A stretch of 56,485 bases of DNA. Source: Chloroflexota bacterium. GTDB lineage: Bacteria; Chloroflexota; Anaerolineae; Aggregatilineales; Phototrophicaceae. A program made the translations under genes and the position numbers. Shown here piece after piece: positions 35,218 to 44,081 of the stretch (its first letter is position 1; each line of letters begins with the position of its first letter). Under the pieces are notes generated by a model. That model searched no databases and had not been told where the DNA came from. It saw only the letters and a program-made list of their open reading frames with translations. Location of the stretch: positions 1-56,485 of the forward strand of contig JAPOYU010000038.1 of NCBI GenBank assembly GCA_026706395.1. Direction: 5' to 3'.

Positions 35218-35999
35218 TGCCAAAGCTGATCATCACCGCTGACGACTGCGGTTTGTCCGAAAACATCAATCAGACGGTCTACGACCTGCATCAGAGCGGC
35301 TACATCAGCGCGGCCAGCGTCATGACCAACTTCCCGGCTCATCGGCAGGCCCTCGAGCTTTTCAGCGGTTGCCCCGACCTTGACATCGGCATTCACCTGT
35401 CGCTGACCGACGGCCATCCGGTGACTGCCTTTGACGACCACCATCCCCATCTGCTTAATGAAGACTTCAGCTTCCGCAGCAACCTCAGCCTGTACGTTCG
35501 ATCGCATTTTTTCCGCGCCGGGGCGGTCGACTGGATTCGACAGGAACTTGACGCGCAGTTGCGCCGCTTCACGGACGCGGGTATTCAGCCACAGCACATA
35601 TCCACTCATCATCACTTCCACGCCATACCGCTGCTGCGACGCATCGTGCACGAGCTGGCTAAGCAATACGCCGTCGACTGGGTGCGCAGTCATGACTTTC
35701 GCGCCAACGTATCAAGTCACAATTTCTTCCTGCGCCGCCAAAGGAAGAGGTCAAATGCCGGTTTCGCCATGCCCGATTACGTCAGCGCGATTCAAGCCTG
35801 CATGTCGCTTTCAATCGAGGAATACTGCGCGCGCATCGCCCGTTTGACGGGCATAGTCGAAATCGTCGCCCATCCCGCGCCGGCGCGTGATCCGGACTTC
35901 CCATCCGACATGCACTACGGGCCGCCGCAGCGCTACGCCGAGACGCAATACCTCATTCGCGCGGTCGATCGCCTGCGCCAGCTCGGCATCACCACTTGA
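35217..35999 (+). CDS. YdjC/ChbG-type carbohydrate deacetylase
   Basis: A 260-residue protein of the YdjC (ChbG/HpnK) family, TIM-barrel deacetylases related to polysaccharide deacetylases. The metal-binding signatures are ITADDCGLSENIN with the catalytic aspartates, DIGIHLSLTDG, and STHHHFHAIP. Family members deacetylate diacetylchitobiose or hopanoid-linked sugars. The substrate here is unknown. The ATG overlaps the phosphatase stop by one base. There is no chb operon nearby, and a hopanoid role cannot be judged because no other hopanoid genes are present in the window. Confidence 0.92.
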   Translation: MPKLIITADDCGLSENINQTVYDLHQSGYISAASVMTNFPAHRQALELFSGCPDLDIGIHLSLTDGHPVTAFDDHHPHLLNEDFSFRSNLSLYVRSHFFRAGAVDWIRQELDAQLRRFTDAGIQPQHISTHHHFHAIPLLRRIVHELAKQYAVDWVRSHDFRANVSSHNFFLRRQRKRSNAGFAMPDYVSAIQACMSLSIEEYCARIARLTGIVEIVAHPAPARDPDFPSDMHYGPPQRYAETQYLIRAVDRLRQLGITT

Positions 36000-36024
36000 G
36001 CGGGGCATTGCCTTAGCCTACAAT
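35996..36024 (+). promoter_or_regulatory. mutS2 promoter
   Basis: TTGAGC (35996-36001), 17 bp, TACAAT (36019-36024). The -35 overlaps the stop of the YdjC-like gene. The leader to the ATG at 36088 would be about 57 nt. Confidence 0.55.
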
Positions 36025-36087
36025 GGCAGACGCTTCCAAGCGGACGCCACATATGAAGACAGGAATCGCCACCGCGCATAAAGTTTG

Positions 36088-38478
36088 ATGATCAGCGAAA
36101 AGACGCTTTCGACGCTGGAATTGCACAAGATCCTGCAAGACCTCTCCGCCTACACCACCTTCGGCGCCGGCGAGGAATTCGCCATCGAGCTCTTCCCCTC
36201 TACCGAGCTGGAAGAGGTGCGGGTTTGGCAACGTGAAACCGCCGAAGCCGTCGCCCTGCTGGAAGAGAGTTCCAATATCACACTGCGCGGCGCCCGTGAT
36301 GTGCGCGACCCGGTTGTCAAATCCTTGCGCGGCGTCATCGTCGAGCCGAGTATCTTGCTTGACATCCGTTACACCCTGCGCCGCGGCACGACGCTCAAGC
36401 GCAGTCTCGGGCGCATGAAAGCGTCTTTTCCGCTCCTGGCTGAGCTCGCGGAGGAAATCCAAGACTGCCTCGAACTGCAAAACTCCATTGAAAAAGCGGT
36501 CGACGACAACGCCGAGATCAAAGACACCGCCAGCGCCCGCCTGGCGATCATCCGGCGGGATCTGAAAGTCGCCTTCGAGCGCCTGCAGAACAAACTCAAT
36601 CGCATCGTCACGAGCAAGGCGAATCAGGACAAGCTGCAAGAAGCCATCGTTACCATGCGCCACGGCCGTTATGTCATTCCGCTCAAAGCCGAACACAAAG
36701 GCAAGATCAAAGGCATCCTGCACGATTCTTCCGCTTCCGGCGCCACGATTTTCATTGAGCCGTTGGAAACCGTTGAACTCAACAACAAGTGGCGCGAACT
36801 GCAAGTCGAAGAAGAAAAGGAAATCCGCCGCATCCTCGCTGACCTCACCGAAGAAGTCGCCGGCGAATGCGAGCGCATCGTCCGCACGGTGCAGCTGTTA
36901 GGCTATCTCGATCTCACTTTCGCCAAAGCGCGCTACGCCCTCGATCATGGCTGCATTCAGCCCAAAATGATCGCCATAGAGCCGAATCCGCCGCACCCCG
37001 GCAGCACCATTAACCTGAAAGCTGCGCGCCACCCCCTGCTCAAGGGGCATGTCGTCCCGCTCGACCTTCATTTTGACGACGACTGCTGGGTCCTGGTGGT
37101 GACCGGTCCCAACACCGGCGGTAAAACCGTCGCCTTAAAAACCGCCGGCTTGATAATCCTGATGGCGCAATGCGGCATGCATATCCCGGCTGACGCGGCC
37201 GAGCTTTCGGTATTCCAAGGCGTATTCGCCGATATCGGCGACGAGCAGAGCATCGAGCAGTCGCTTTCAACCTTCTCGTCGCATATGACGAACATCATCA
37301 GCATCCTCGCCCAGGCCGACAGCCGATCGCTGGTCATCCTCGATGAGGTCGGCGCCGGCACCGACCCAACCGAAGGCTCGGCCCTGGCGCGCGCCCTGCT
37401 CAACAATTTCAAGAACCGCGGCGTCACGACGATGGTCACCACCCACCACCCAGAGCTCAAAGTTTATGGCGTCGAGACGCCGGGCGTGCGCAACGCCAGC
37501 GTCGAATTCGATCTCGAAACGCTGCAGCCCACCTACCGCCTGATAGTAGGCTTGCCGGGCCGCTCCAACGCCCTGGCCATCGCCGAGCGGCTCGGGCTGG
37601 ATGAGGCGATCGTTGCCGATGCCCGCGGCATGGTCGCCACTGAAGACCTGGCTGCCGATGATCTGCTGGACGAGATCCAGCGCACCCGCGCCGAAACCCG
37701 CCTGCAGCATGAAGAGATCGTGTACCTGCGCGAGCAATTGACCGCGCAGCGAGACGACCTGCAAGCCCGCCTCGACAACATTGAAGATGAACGCCGCGAT
37801 GTCATCCGCGCCGCACGCCGCCACGCCGAAGAAGACCTGGCCGATTTCAACAGGCAGCTACGCAAGATGCGCAACGAACTGCGCTCAGCTGGCATGCCTG
37901 CCGAGGCGCTCAACGCGCTTAAAGCCGCCGCCGACAAAATGGCCAACTGGACCAAGGCTCCGCTCGATGACGACGAAGTCCAGCAACTGGACGATGTCGA
38001 TTGGCTGCCGCGGATTGGCGATACCGTCTTCCTCGATACATTAAACGCCGAGGGCGTCATCGTCGAACTGGATGGCAAAGCGGCGCAGGTGCAGGTCGGC
38101 TCGCTGCGGGTGCGCGCCAAGTATAGCGATATGCGCCGCCGAAACCGCAGCGAAAGACGCGCCGCCGAACGCGGCCACGTCCGCCAATATGAGCCGGCTG
38201 ATATTCCACCGCCACAGGCGAAATCGCCGGGCATGGAACTGGATATCCGCGGCAAGCGCGTCGAAGAGGCGCTGGAAATCCTCGACCGCTATATCAACGC
38301 CGCCTACAACTCCGGCCTGCCCTTTGGCAGAATCGTCCACGGCAAAGGTACCGGTCGCCTGCGTCAAGCCGTGCGCATGTACCTCAATGACCACGTCCTC
38401 GTCAGCAAGGTCACCCAAGGCTTGCAGAACGAAGGCGGCGCCGGCGTCACCGTTATCCACATGGTGCCGATAACGTGA
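36088..38478 (+). CDS. mutS2: Endonuclease MutS2
   Basis: A 796-residue protein of the MutS family that lacks the mismatch-reading domains I and II. It has a core/clamp region (1-300), the ATPase domain with Walker A GPNTGGKT at 340-347 and Walker B LVILDEVGAGTDP, a long coiled coil (about 520-640), a KOW/SH3-like segment and a C-terminal Smr domain (LDIRGKRVEEALEILD, HGKGTGRLR). MutS2 resolves stalled or collided ribosomes and suppresses recombination. Length is normal. The ATG at 36088 is used, a TTG directly before it being the alternative. The next reading frame overlaps its stop. Confidence 0.97.
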   Translation: MISEKTLSTLELHKILQDLSAYTTFGAGEEFAIELFPSTELEEVRVWQRETAEAVALLEESSNITLRGARDVRDPVVKSLRGVIVEPSILLDIRYTLRRGTTLKRSLGRMKASFPLLAELAEEIQDCLELQNSIEKAVDDNAEIKDTASARLAIIRRDLKVAFERLQNKLNRIVTSKANQDKLQEAIVTMRHGRYVIPLKAEHKGKIKGILHDSSASGATIFIEPLETVELNNKWRELQVEEEKEIRRILADLTEEVAGECERIVRTVQLLGYLDLTFAKARYALDHGCIQPKMIAIEPNPPHPGSTINLKAARHPLLKGHVVPLDLHFDDDCWVLVVTGPNTGGKTVALKTAGLIILMAQCGMHIPADAAELSVFQGVFADIGDEQSIEQSLSTFSSHMTNIISILAQADSRSLVILDEVGAGTDPTEGSALARALLNNFKNRGVTTMVTTHHPELKVYGVETPGVRNASVEFDLETLQPTYRLIVGLPGRSNALAIAERLGLDEAIVADARGMVATEDLAADDLLDEIQRTRAETRLQHEEIVYLREQLTAQRDDLQARLDNIEDERRDVIRAARRHAEEDLADFNRQLRKMRNELRSAGMPAEALNALKAAADKMANWTKAPLDDDEVQQLDDVDWLPRIGDTVFLDTLNAEGVIVELDGKAAQVQVGSLRVRAKYSDMRRRNRSERRAAERGHVRQYEPADIPPPQAKSPGMELDIRGKRVEEALEILDRYINAAYNSGLPFGRIVHGKGTGRLRQAVRMYLNDHVLVSKVTQGLQNEGGAGVTVIHMVPIT

Positions 38479-38481
38479 GCG

Positions 38482-38523
38482 CCCCCATCCCCCAACCCCT
38501 TCCCCCATTTCAGAGGGAAGGGG
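38482..38523. repeat. C-rich dispersed palindromic repeat, copy B
   Basis: CCCCATCCCCCAACCCCTTC, then CCCCATTTCA and GGGAAGGGG. The stem is CCCCTTCCC with GGGAAGGGG. It lies directly after the mutS2 stop and would be translated if the methyltransferase began at its upstream GTG. Confidence 0.75.
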
Positions 38524-38540
38524 AGCAGAATCGCCAGCAA

Positions 38541-39104
38541 ATGTTCAGCCAGCGTTACGCCGACGGCGACATGCCCTGGGACAGCGGCATCACGCCGCCC
38601 GAAATCTTCGACATCCTCGGCGAATTGCCGCCGGGCAGAGCGCTTGACCTCGGCTGCGGGACAGGCACCGTCATCCGCGACCTCCTGCATCACGGCTGGC
38701 AGGCGGACGGCATCGACTTCGTACCGCGCGCCATCGACCTGGCCACCACCAAACTGGCCGACTTTCCCCCGGACTCGCGCCGCCTCGTCTGCGGCGACGT
38801 CACGGGCCTTGAAGACATCTGTGGCTTGCGACCGCCATACGACCTCATCATCGACATCGGCTGCGGCCACAGCATCGATAAAGCGCTGAACCTGGCCTAC
38901 GCCGGCGGCGTCTCCTCGCATCTCAATCCGGGCGGCTGCTTCATGCTCTACGCCAGCCATCCCCGCCCCGAGTCGACAGTGGGCTGGACGCCGCTGCAGG
39001 TCGCGCAGCTCTTCAATGGCGAGCTGGAGCTACACTGGGAACAACGCAGTTATGATGCCGCGCTCGGTCTGCCATCTAGCTGGTATCGCCTGCGCAAGCC
39101 CTAG
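38541..39104 (+). CDS. Class I SAM-dependent methyltransferase
   Basis: A 187-residue methyltransferase with MPWDSGITPPEI at the start, motif I ALDLGCGTGTVIRDLL, motif II VPRAIDLATTKLADF, and the acidic-loop region LIIDIGCGHSIDKALN. The fold is of the kind that methylates small molecules or thiol/metalloid compounds (the MPWD start resembles thiopurine/tellurite-type enzymes); the substrate is not readable. The frame stays open to a GTG at 38475 overlapping the mutS2 stop, but those 22 extra residues (beginning SAPIPQPLPPFQREG) are encoded by the dispersed repeat, so the ATG at 38541 is chosen. It is downstream of mutS2 on the same strand. Confidence 0.85.
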   Translation: MFSQRYADGDMPWDSGITPPEIFDILGELPPGRALDLGCGTGTVIRDLLHHGWQADGIDFVPRAIDLATTKLADFPPDSRRLVCGDVTGLEDICGLRPPYDLIIDIGCGHSIDKALNLAYAGGVSSHLNPGGCFMLYASHPRPESTVGWTPLQVAQLFNGELELHWEQRSYDAALGLPSSWYRLRKP

Positions 39105-39115
39105 ATACGATAACC

Positions 39116-41179
39116 GTGTATACTTCGGTTTCGTTTGCATTTGATCAGGAGCTAGGAATCCTGCCGGGACTTGAAAATCGAAACGAGATAATCCCCCGCT
39201 CCAAATGGTGGTGGCTCGGGCTGGCGCTGCTTCTTATGCTCGCTGGCTGGCTATATCTACGCGGTTACAATGTAAGCTTGCCGTTTTTTGCGCATCACGA
39301 CGAAGCGCATCATCTGCTCGCGGCGCAGCACACAATCGACTTCGGGCATGCGCGCGGCGTCTTCCACGATGCCTATCCTCCCGGCACGAAGACCCTGGCA
39401 TACCTGACACTCAAACATATCAAGCCGATCGAAGCGCATCACGGCGCGATGTTGCCGATGCTACGGCTGATAACGATTACTGCCTGGATGCTGGTGATCG
39501 TATTGGTAGCGCTGCTCGGCGCCATGATAATTCATCCCCTGGCCGGACTTATGGCAGCGGGTATCTGGATAGTTAATCCCTGGGTCGTCGAGCGAGCGCA
39601 TTGGCTGCTGCCGGATGGCTATTTGACGCTATTTACGCTGCTGGCGTTGTGGCTGGCGCTGGTCAGTCTTTTGCAAGGGCGGCGGAGGTTCAGCACGGCT
39701 GCCGTCTACAGCATCATGCTGGCGATTGTTTTCAAGACGCAGGCACTCTTCGTCGCGCCGATAATAGCGCTCATGCCACTGTTAAACTGGCGGCGCCAGC
39801 CAGCTGGGCGCAAAGACGCCTGGCAGCAGACATTTTGGAACTGCGCGCGTTTCGCCGTCTTCTTGTTTTGGCTGCTGCTCATTTATCCGACGTTGGAAGC
39901 GGATAACACAATTTACTTTCCGATGTCCTATGAGAGTATGATGTTCCCGTCGCTGGAATCAGCCTGGGTCAGCCTGCAAAATGTATGGCGGCCCTTTCCC
40001 TGGTCAGAGCGCTGGCTCTATGTGGCAATAGCGAGCGCGCTGCTGTGGCGCTATCGGCAGCGGGTCAACGCCATTGCGCTGCTTACAATTGTGCTGGCGG
40101 GGGCGGCATGGCTGCTGGGCATGAGCATGTTTAACGTGCAGCGTGCCCGACACTACTTCCCGGTTGGCGCGATGCTGGCGCTGCTCTATGGCTGTGGGCT
40201 GACTGGCTTGCTCTTCATCGGGCAGGAAGCGCTTTCGCGGTTTAAACCGCCTTTCTTGCCAACGCGTCTGCACGATTTTCTTGTGCCGGCCGCGCTGCTG
40301 ATTCTGCTCGCGATCAGGCTGCTGCCCTCATACCGGCAATCCGATGCCCTGGCGCATAACTTCAGCTTACACGACCGCCGCAACGACCTCATGCATTACA
40401 TGGATACCTCGCTGGAGCCAGGCAAATACATCACTGATAGAGACGCGCCCAGCACTATCAGCGAAAGCTGGGGCAAGTATCTGACTACTATCGAGCGGGG
40501 CAATCACAAGACATTCAACCGCGCCTGGGGCGGCTATGACGGCATACACGACTTTCCCGTGGCGCAAGACGTCTATGACCTTCTCAACAAGCCGCTGGAT
40601 ATATGGCGCGCGAATGACGCCCAATACGCCATCCTGCCCTACCCGCCGAACACGAACGACCCTGACGTCTATTTCCCCGATGAGACTGTAGTTCTCAAGA
40701 GCTACCCGCCCGACGCCAACTTCCGCGGGCCGAGTATGGTTGTCCTGCGCCTCTACCCCATGCAATACGAAACGGACGCGCAATTGGGCTCAATTCGCCT
40801 CGTCGGTTACGATCTCAACGCAAGCCAGTTACTTGCTGGCGAGGACATCGTCCTGCGTCACTATTGGCGCGCCGAAAGCCCTACCGATTCTCAGCGACAC
40901 GTCTACAACCACCTGCTGGACCGACAAGGCGAAATCGTCGCCCAGGCTGATTATGTGCCTCTCTGGGACGATCGCCGGCCCACCAGCACCTGGGATGACC
41001 CCGACGAGATTCTGCTCGGCAGAGAGTTTGTCTTGAGCACCCCCGACGACTTGCCCCCGGCCACATACCAACTCGTCTCCGGCCTGTACAATCCAGACAC
41101 GTGGCAGCGTCTGCTTTCACCTGATGGCAGCGACCACATTGAAATCGCCGAGATCACAATTAGCGAACCGGAAGCCTGA
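39116..41179 (+). CDS. GT39/ArnT-like membrane glycosyltransferase
   Basis: A 687-residue protein with about ten membrane helices in its first 420 residues and a soluble C-terminal domain. The first extracytoplasmic loop contains HHDEAHHLLAAQ, where the Asp-Glu pair corresponds to the catalytic acidic residues of GT-C enzymes such as PMT and ArnT, followed by AYPPGTKTLAYLTLK. Such enzymes move a sugar from a polyprenyl-phosphate donor to a lipid or protein outside the membrane. The soluble part has no familiar domain. The start is a GTG with no strong ribosome-binding site; no ATG lies earlier in frame after the methyltransferase stop. It is the last gene before the class B PBP. Confidence 0.85.
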   Translation: MYTSVSFAFDQELGILPGLENRNEIIPRSKWWWLGLALLLMLAGWLYLRGYNVSLPFFAHHDEAHHLLAAQHTIDFGHARGVFHDAYPPGTKTLAYLTLKHIKPIEAHHGAMLPMLRLITITAWMLVIVLVALLGAMIIHPLAGLMAAGIWIVNPWVVERAHWLLPDGYLTLFTLLALWLALVSLLQGRRRFSTAAVYSIMLAIVFKTQALFVAPIIALMPLLNWRRQPAGRKDAWQQTFWNCARFAVFLFWLLLIYPTLEADNTIYFPMSYESMMFPSLESAWVSLQNVWRPFPWSERWLYVAIASALLWRYRQRVNAIALLTIVLAGAAWLLGMSMFNVQRARHYFPVGAMLALLYGCGLTGLLFIGQEALSRFKPPFLPTRLHDFLVPAALLILLAIRLLPSYRQSDALAHNFSLHDRRNDLMHYMDTSLEPGKYITDRDAPSTISESWGKYLTTIERGNHKTFNRAWGGYDGIHDFPVAQDVYDLLNKPLDIWRANDAQYAILPYPPNTNDPDVYFPDETVVLKSYPPDANFRGPSMVVLRLYPMQYETDAQLGSIRLVGYDLNASQLLAGEDIVLRHYWRAESPTDSQRHVYNHLLDRQGEIVAQADYVPLWDDRRPTSTWDDPDEILLGREFVLSTPDDLPPATYQLVSGLYNPDTWQRLLSPDGSDHIEIAEITISEPEA

Positions 41180-41292
41180 TCAGGTCGTCGTTAGCCGCTA
41201 CCTGACCTCCGTTTCAGTCCCGTCCGCCGCGCCCGTTTCCACGATCCCTCCTATAATGAAGGCGCAATCTCATCCAATCAACTCAGGTCGCC

Positions 41293-43467
41293 GTGCGCCA
41301 ACTCGCCCTGCTCTGCTTTCTCTGCTTGCTCGCAATCAGCGGCTGCCGCCAAGATGCCGATCAGTCGGCCGTCGCCATATCGACCGCAGCGCCCAAACGA
41401 CAGCCCGCGGCAGATCTTGAGGCCGCCAGCGCCATTGCCAACAGCTTCCTGGAAGCCTGGCAGCATGGTGACTTTGCCGCTATGTACGATCTGCTCACCT
41501 TCCGCAATCGCGAGCTCACCTCCTTCGATAAGTTCCGCACGCTCTATCAGAACGCGCATGCCACGATTTCCCTCGAAAGCCTTACGTTCCGGCCGCATGC
41601 GCTGAGCGGCGAGGGGCGAGTGCTGGACTTCAAATATGACGTCACTTTCAAGTCGCGCATCCTGGGTAAATTCAGCGACAACGATCGCCTGTTGCATCTC
41701 GTTATCGATCCCCAGGCAGACGGCTGGCGCATAGCCTGGTCGCCGGGCAACATCTTTGCCGAAATGGGGCAAGGCGCCCGCCTCGTCCTCGAAGAACAAG
41801 TGCCCAGCCGCGCCAACATCTACGACCGCTATGGCAAGGTGCTGGCGGACCAGAACGGCCGGGTCGTTCGCGTCCTGGTCGATAACCGGCATATCCCCGA
41901 CCGAGACACTTGTTACCACAGCTTGGCACGGGCCAGCGGAAAGTCAGTCGAGTTTTTCCGCGACCTCTTTGATGTACGCTCCGGCCCCGACTGGATCGTT
42001 GATGCCGGCATCCTCGAAGCGACGGACTACATCGAAACCAGTGATCGCCTCAAGGCGGATTGCAGCGCGGAATTCCGCCAAAGGTCTACTCGCCGCTATC
42101 TCAACGGGACGCTGCTGCCGCATGTCGTCGGAAACGTCGGCTATCCCGATGCCGAGCAGGTCCCGGAGCTCGAAGCCATCGGCTTCAACGCGGAAACCAT
42201 CATCGGCAAAGCCGCTATCGAAGCCAGCATGAACCGTACTTTGGCCGGCCAACCCGGCGGGCGTCTCTCCCTGGTCGGCGCGGACGGGCGCCGGATTCGC
42301 GTATTGAGCGAAGTGCGATCGCGCATTCCGGAAAGCCTCTGGCTGACCATCGATGCCGACTTGCAGGCCGCGGTTCTGCGCCTTCTGCAGTCCGCCTATG
42401 AAAAGGGCTCATGGGCCGAGGACTCGCCCGGCGCGGCAGTCGTCATCATGGACGTGCGCAACGGAGAAATCCTGGCGCTCGTCAGTCACCCGGCCTTCGA
42501 CGCCAACATCCTTAATCCCTTCCCCTCCATGGGCCGCGCCGCCGCGGACGAAGCCCTGGAAGCGCTGGCCGAAGATGAGCGCTTGCCCATGCTCAACCGC
42601 GCTACTCAAGGCGCCTACCCGACCGGCTCGGTCATGAAAGGTATGACCTCAGTCGCCGCCCTCGAGAGCGGCGTCTACGACGAAGATACCCGCTACCATT
42701 GCACCGGCAGTTGGGCTTATGGCGCCGATATCCGCTATGACTGGCTGCTCGGCGGGCACGGCGTCATGTCCGTGCAAACCGGCATCACCAATAGCTGCAA
42801 TCCCTTCTTCTACGAAGCCGGCTTTCGGCTGAATGCCAAAGATCCCTGGCTCCTGCCCGCCTACGCGCTGAAACTCGGCTTGGGCCAAAGCTCAGGCCTG
42901 AATCAGATTCCCGAAATCGCCGGCAATGTCCCCACTCCCGATAACATCGCGCAATTCACCGGCCTGCCCTGGTCTTATGCCCACGCCGTAAATCTGTCCA
43001 TCGGCCAAGGCGAAGTCCTGGCGACGCCCTTGCAGATGCTGCGTCTCTACGCCACGATCGCCAACGGCGGCTACCTCCTCCGCCCCCATCTCGTGCGCGA
43101 GCGTGGCATCCTCGATCAGCGAACGCGGGTCGCCGAACGCGATGTCATGCTCGATACCGGCCTCGATACCGCCAATCTCGCTATCATCCGCCGGGGCCTG
43201 TGCGATGTCACGAGCAGCTACACCGGCACCGCCGCGCATCAATTCACCAATTCGCCACTGCAAGATGTGGGCGTCTGCGGCAAGACCGGCACAGCGCAGG
43301 TGCCCGGCGACGACAAACGGCCGCATAGCTGGTTCATCGCCTATGCGCCGGCGGCGGAACCACAAATTGCGATCGTGACAATGGTGGAAAATGCGGGCGA
43401 AGGCTCTTCAGTAGCGGCCCCGCTGACGCGCGAGATTCTTGAATACTATTATTTTGGCGCGGTGTGA
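41293..43467 (+). CDS. Class B penicillin-binding protein with lipoprotein signal and NTF2-like domain
   Basis: A 724-residue transpeptidase that cross-links peptidoglycan. It has a lipobox (LLAISGC, Cys at about 18), a MecA-like NTF2 domain (about 38-150), a PBP-dimerisation region (about 165-340) and an intact transpeptidase domain: Ser446-x-x-Lys449 (GSVMK), Ser501-x-Asn503 (NSCN), and Lys664-Thr-Gly666 (CGKTGTAQ). The fold order is that of MecA/PBP2a-like or PBP3-like enzymes. It contrasts with the degenerate class A PBP at 13606. GTG is used as start. It stands alone, downstream of a glycosyltransferase gene. Confidence 0.92.
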   Translation: MRQLALLCFLCLLAISGCRQDADQSAVAISTAAPKRQPAADLEAASAIANSFLEAWQHGDFAAMYDLLTFRNRELTSFDKFRTLYQNAHATISLESLTFRPHALSGEGRVLDFKYDVTFKSRILGKFSDNDRLLHLVIDPQADGWRIAWSPGNIFAEMGQGARLVLEEQVPSRANIYDRYGKVLADQNGRVVRVLVDNRHIPDRDTCYHSLARASGKSVEFFRDLFDVRSGPDWIVDAGILEATDYIETSDRLKADCSAEFRQRSTRRYLNGTLLPHVVGNVGYPDAEQVPELEAIGFNAETIIGKAAIEASMNRTLAGQPGGRLSLVGADGRRIRVLSEVRSRIPESLWLTIDADLQAAVLRLLQSAYEKGSWAEDSPGAAVVIMDVRNGEILALVSHPAFDANILNPFPSMGRAAADEALEALAEDERLPMLNRATQGAYPTGSVMKGMTSVAALESGVYDEDTRYHCTGSWAYGADIRYDWLLGGHGVMSVQTGITNSCNPFFYEAGFRLNAKDPWLLPAYALKLGLGQSSGLNQIPEIAGNVPTPDNIAQFTGLPWSYAHAVNLSIGQGEVLATPLQMLRLYATIANGGYLLRPHLVRERGILDQRTRVAERDVMLDTGLDTANLAIIRRGLCDVTSSYTGTAAHQFTNSPLQDVGVCGKTGTAQVPGDDKRPHSWFIAYAPAAEPQIAIVTMVENAGEGSSVAAPLTREILEYYYFGAV

Positions 43468-43468
43468 A

Positions 43469-43825
43469 TCAACTGAAGAACACCAACTGCGCGCCAATAA
43501 TCACCACCTCGATCACCAATACTCGTAGAGCCAGCCGCCGGAAGCGCCGCGTACGCCAGTGTTTGAAAGCGAAATCCAAAACGTATATGAATACAGCGAC
43601 AAGAATCACGCCGCCGCCCAACAGCCAGAAGTTCCTCACGCTAACAAGCGCATATTTGCCTTGCACGCTGCTATCTACAGTCGCGACGATCACCCGCGCG
43701 CTCAAGGTCAGCAGAACTTCCTGCAAGGCGAAAAAGGCAGCGAGGGCCAGCAGCAGCGCCAACGGAAGCAAGGCGATATTGATCAGCCGGTCGATTGCCT
43801 TGGGCATCGGCTCGTTCTTGTTCAT
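43469..43825 (-). CDS. Small membrane protein, three predicted helices
   Basis: A 118-residue hydrophobic protein that I do not recognise. Predicted helices lie at about 14-36, 60-82 and 95-115, with a basic stretch (KHWRTRRFRRLALR) between the second and third. It converges on the class B PBP gene with 1 bp between the stops. There is no ribosome-binding site of note before the ATG at 43825. A related role to the cox operon across the divergent gap at 43826-44081 is possible but not supported by any motif. Confidence 0.6.
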   Translation of the reverse strand: MNKNEPMPKAIDRLINIALLPLALLLALAAFFALQEVLLTLSARVIVATVDSSVQGKYALVSVRNFWLLGGGVILVAVFIYVLDFAFKHWRTRRFRRLALRVLVIEVVIIGAQLVFFS

Positions 43826-43951
43826 GCGCCCCTACACTAAACTCGCGCCCATCCAATAATACCGTAGCTTGCTCGCGCGTCCAACCTGACCGCCAGCCCC
43901 AAGCCCAATTCGCCTGCTGTTTTACCGCCCGCGAATGGGCCCGACATACGC

Positions 43952-43980
43952 TTGAAATGATAAGGCCTTTTCGCTACAAT
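43952..43980 (+). promoter_or_regulatory. Promoter of the cytochrome oxidase operon
   Basis: TTGAAA (43952-43957), 17 bp, TACAAT (43975-43980). A good sigma70-type promoter giving a leader of about 95 nt before coxB. Confidence 0.75.
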
Positions 43981-44081
43981 TGTGACAAATTGAACAAGCG
44001 CCGAATGGCAGACCCTCGACGGTGATTGAACTATTGTGTATACAGGCTTTCGCGGCTGTGAATTGCGGGTGATACTCCAGT

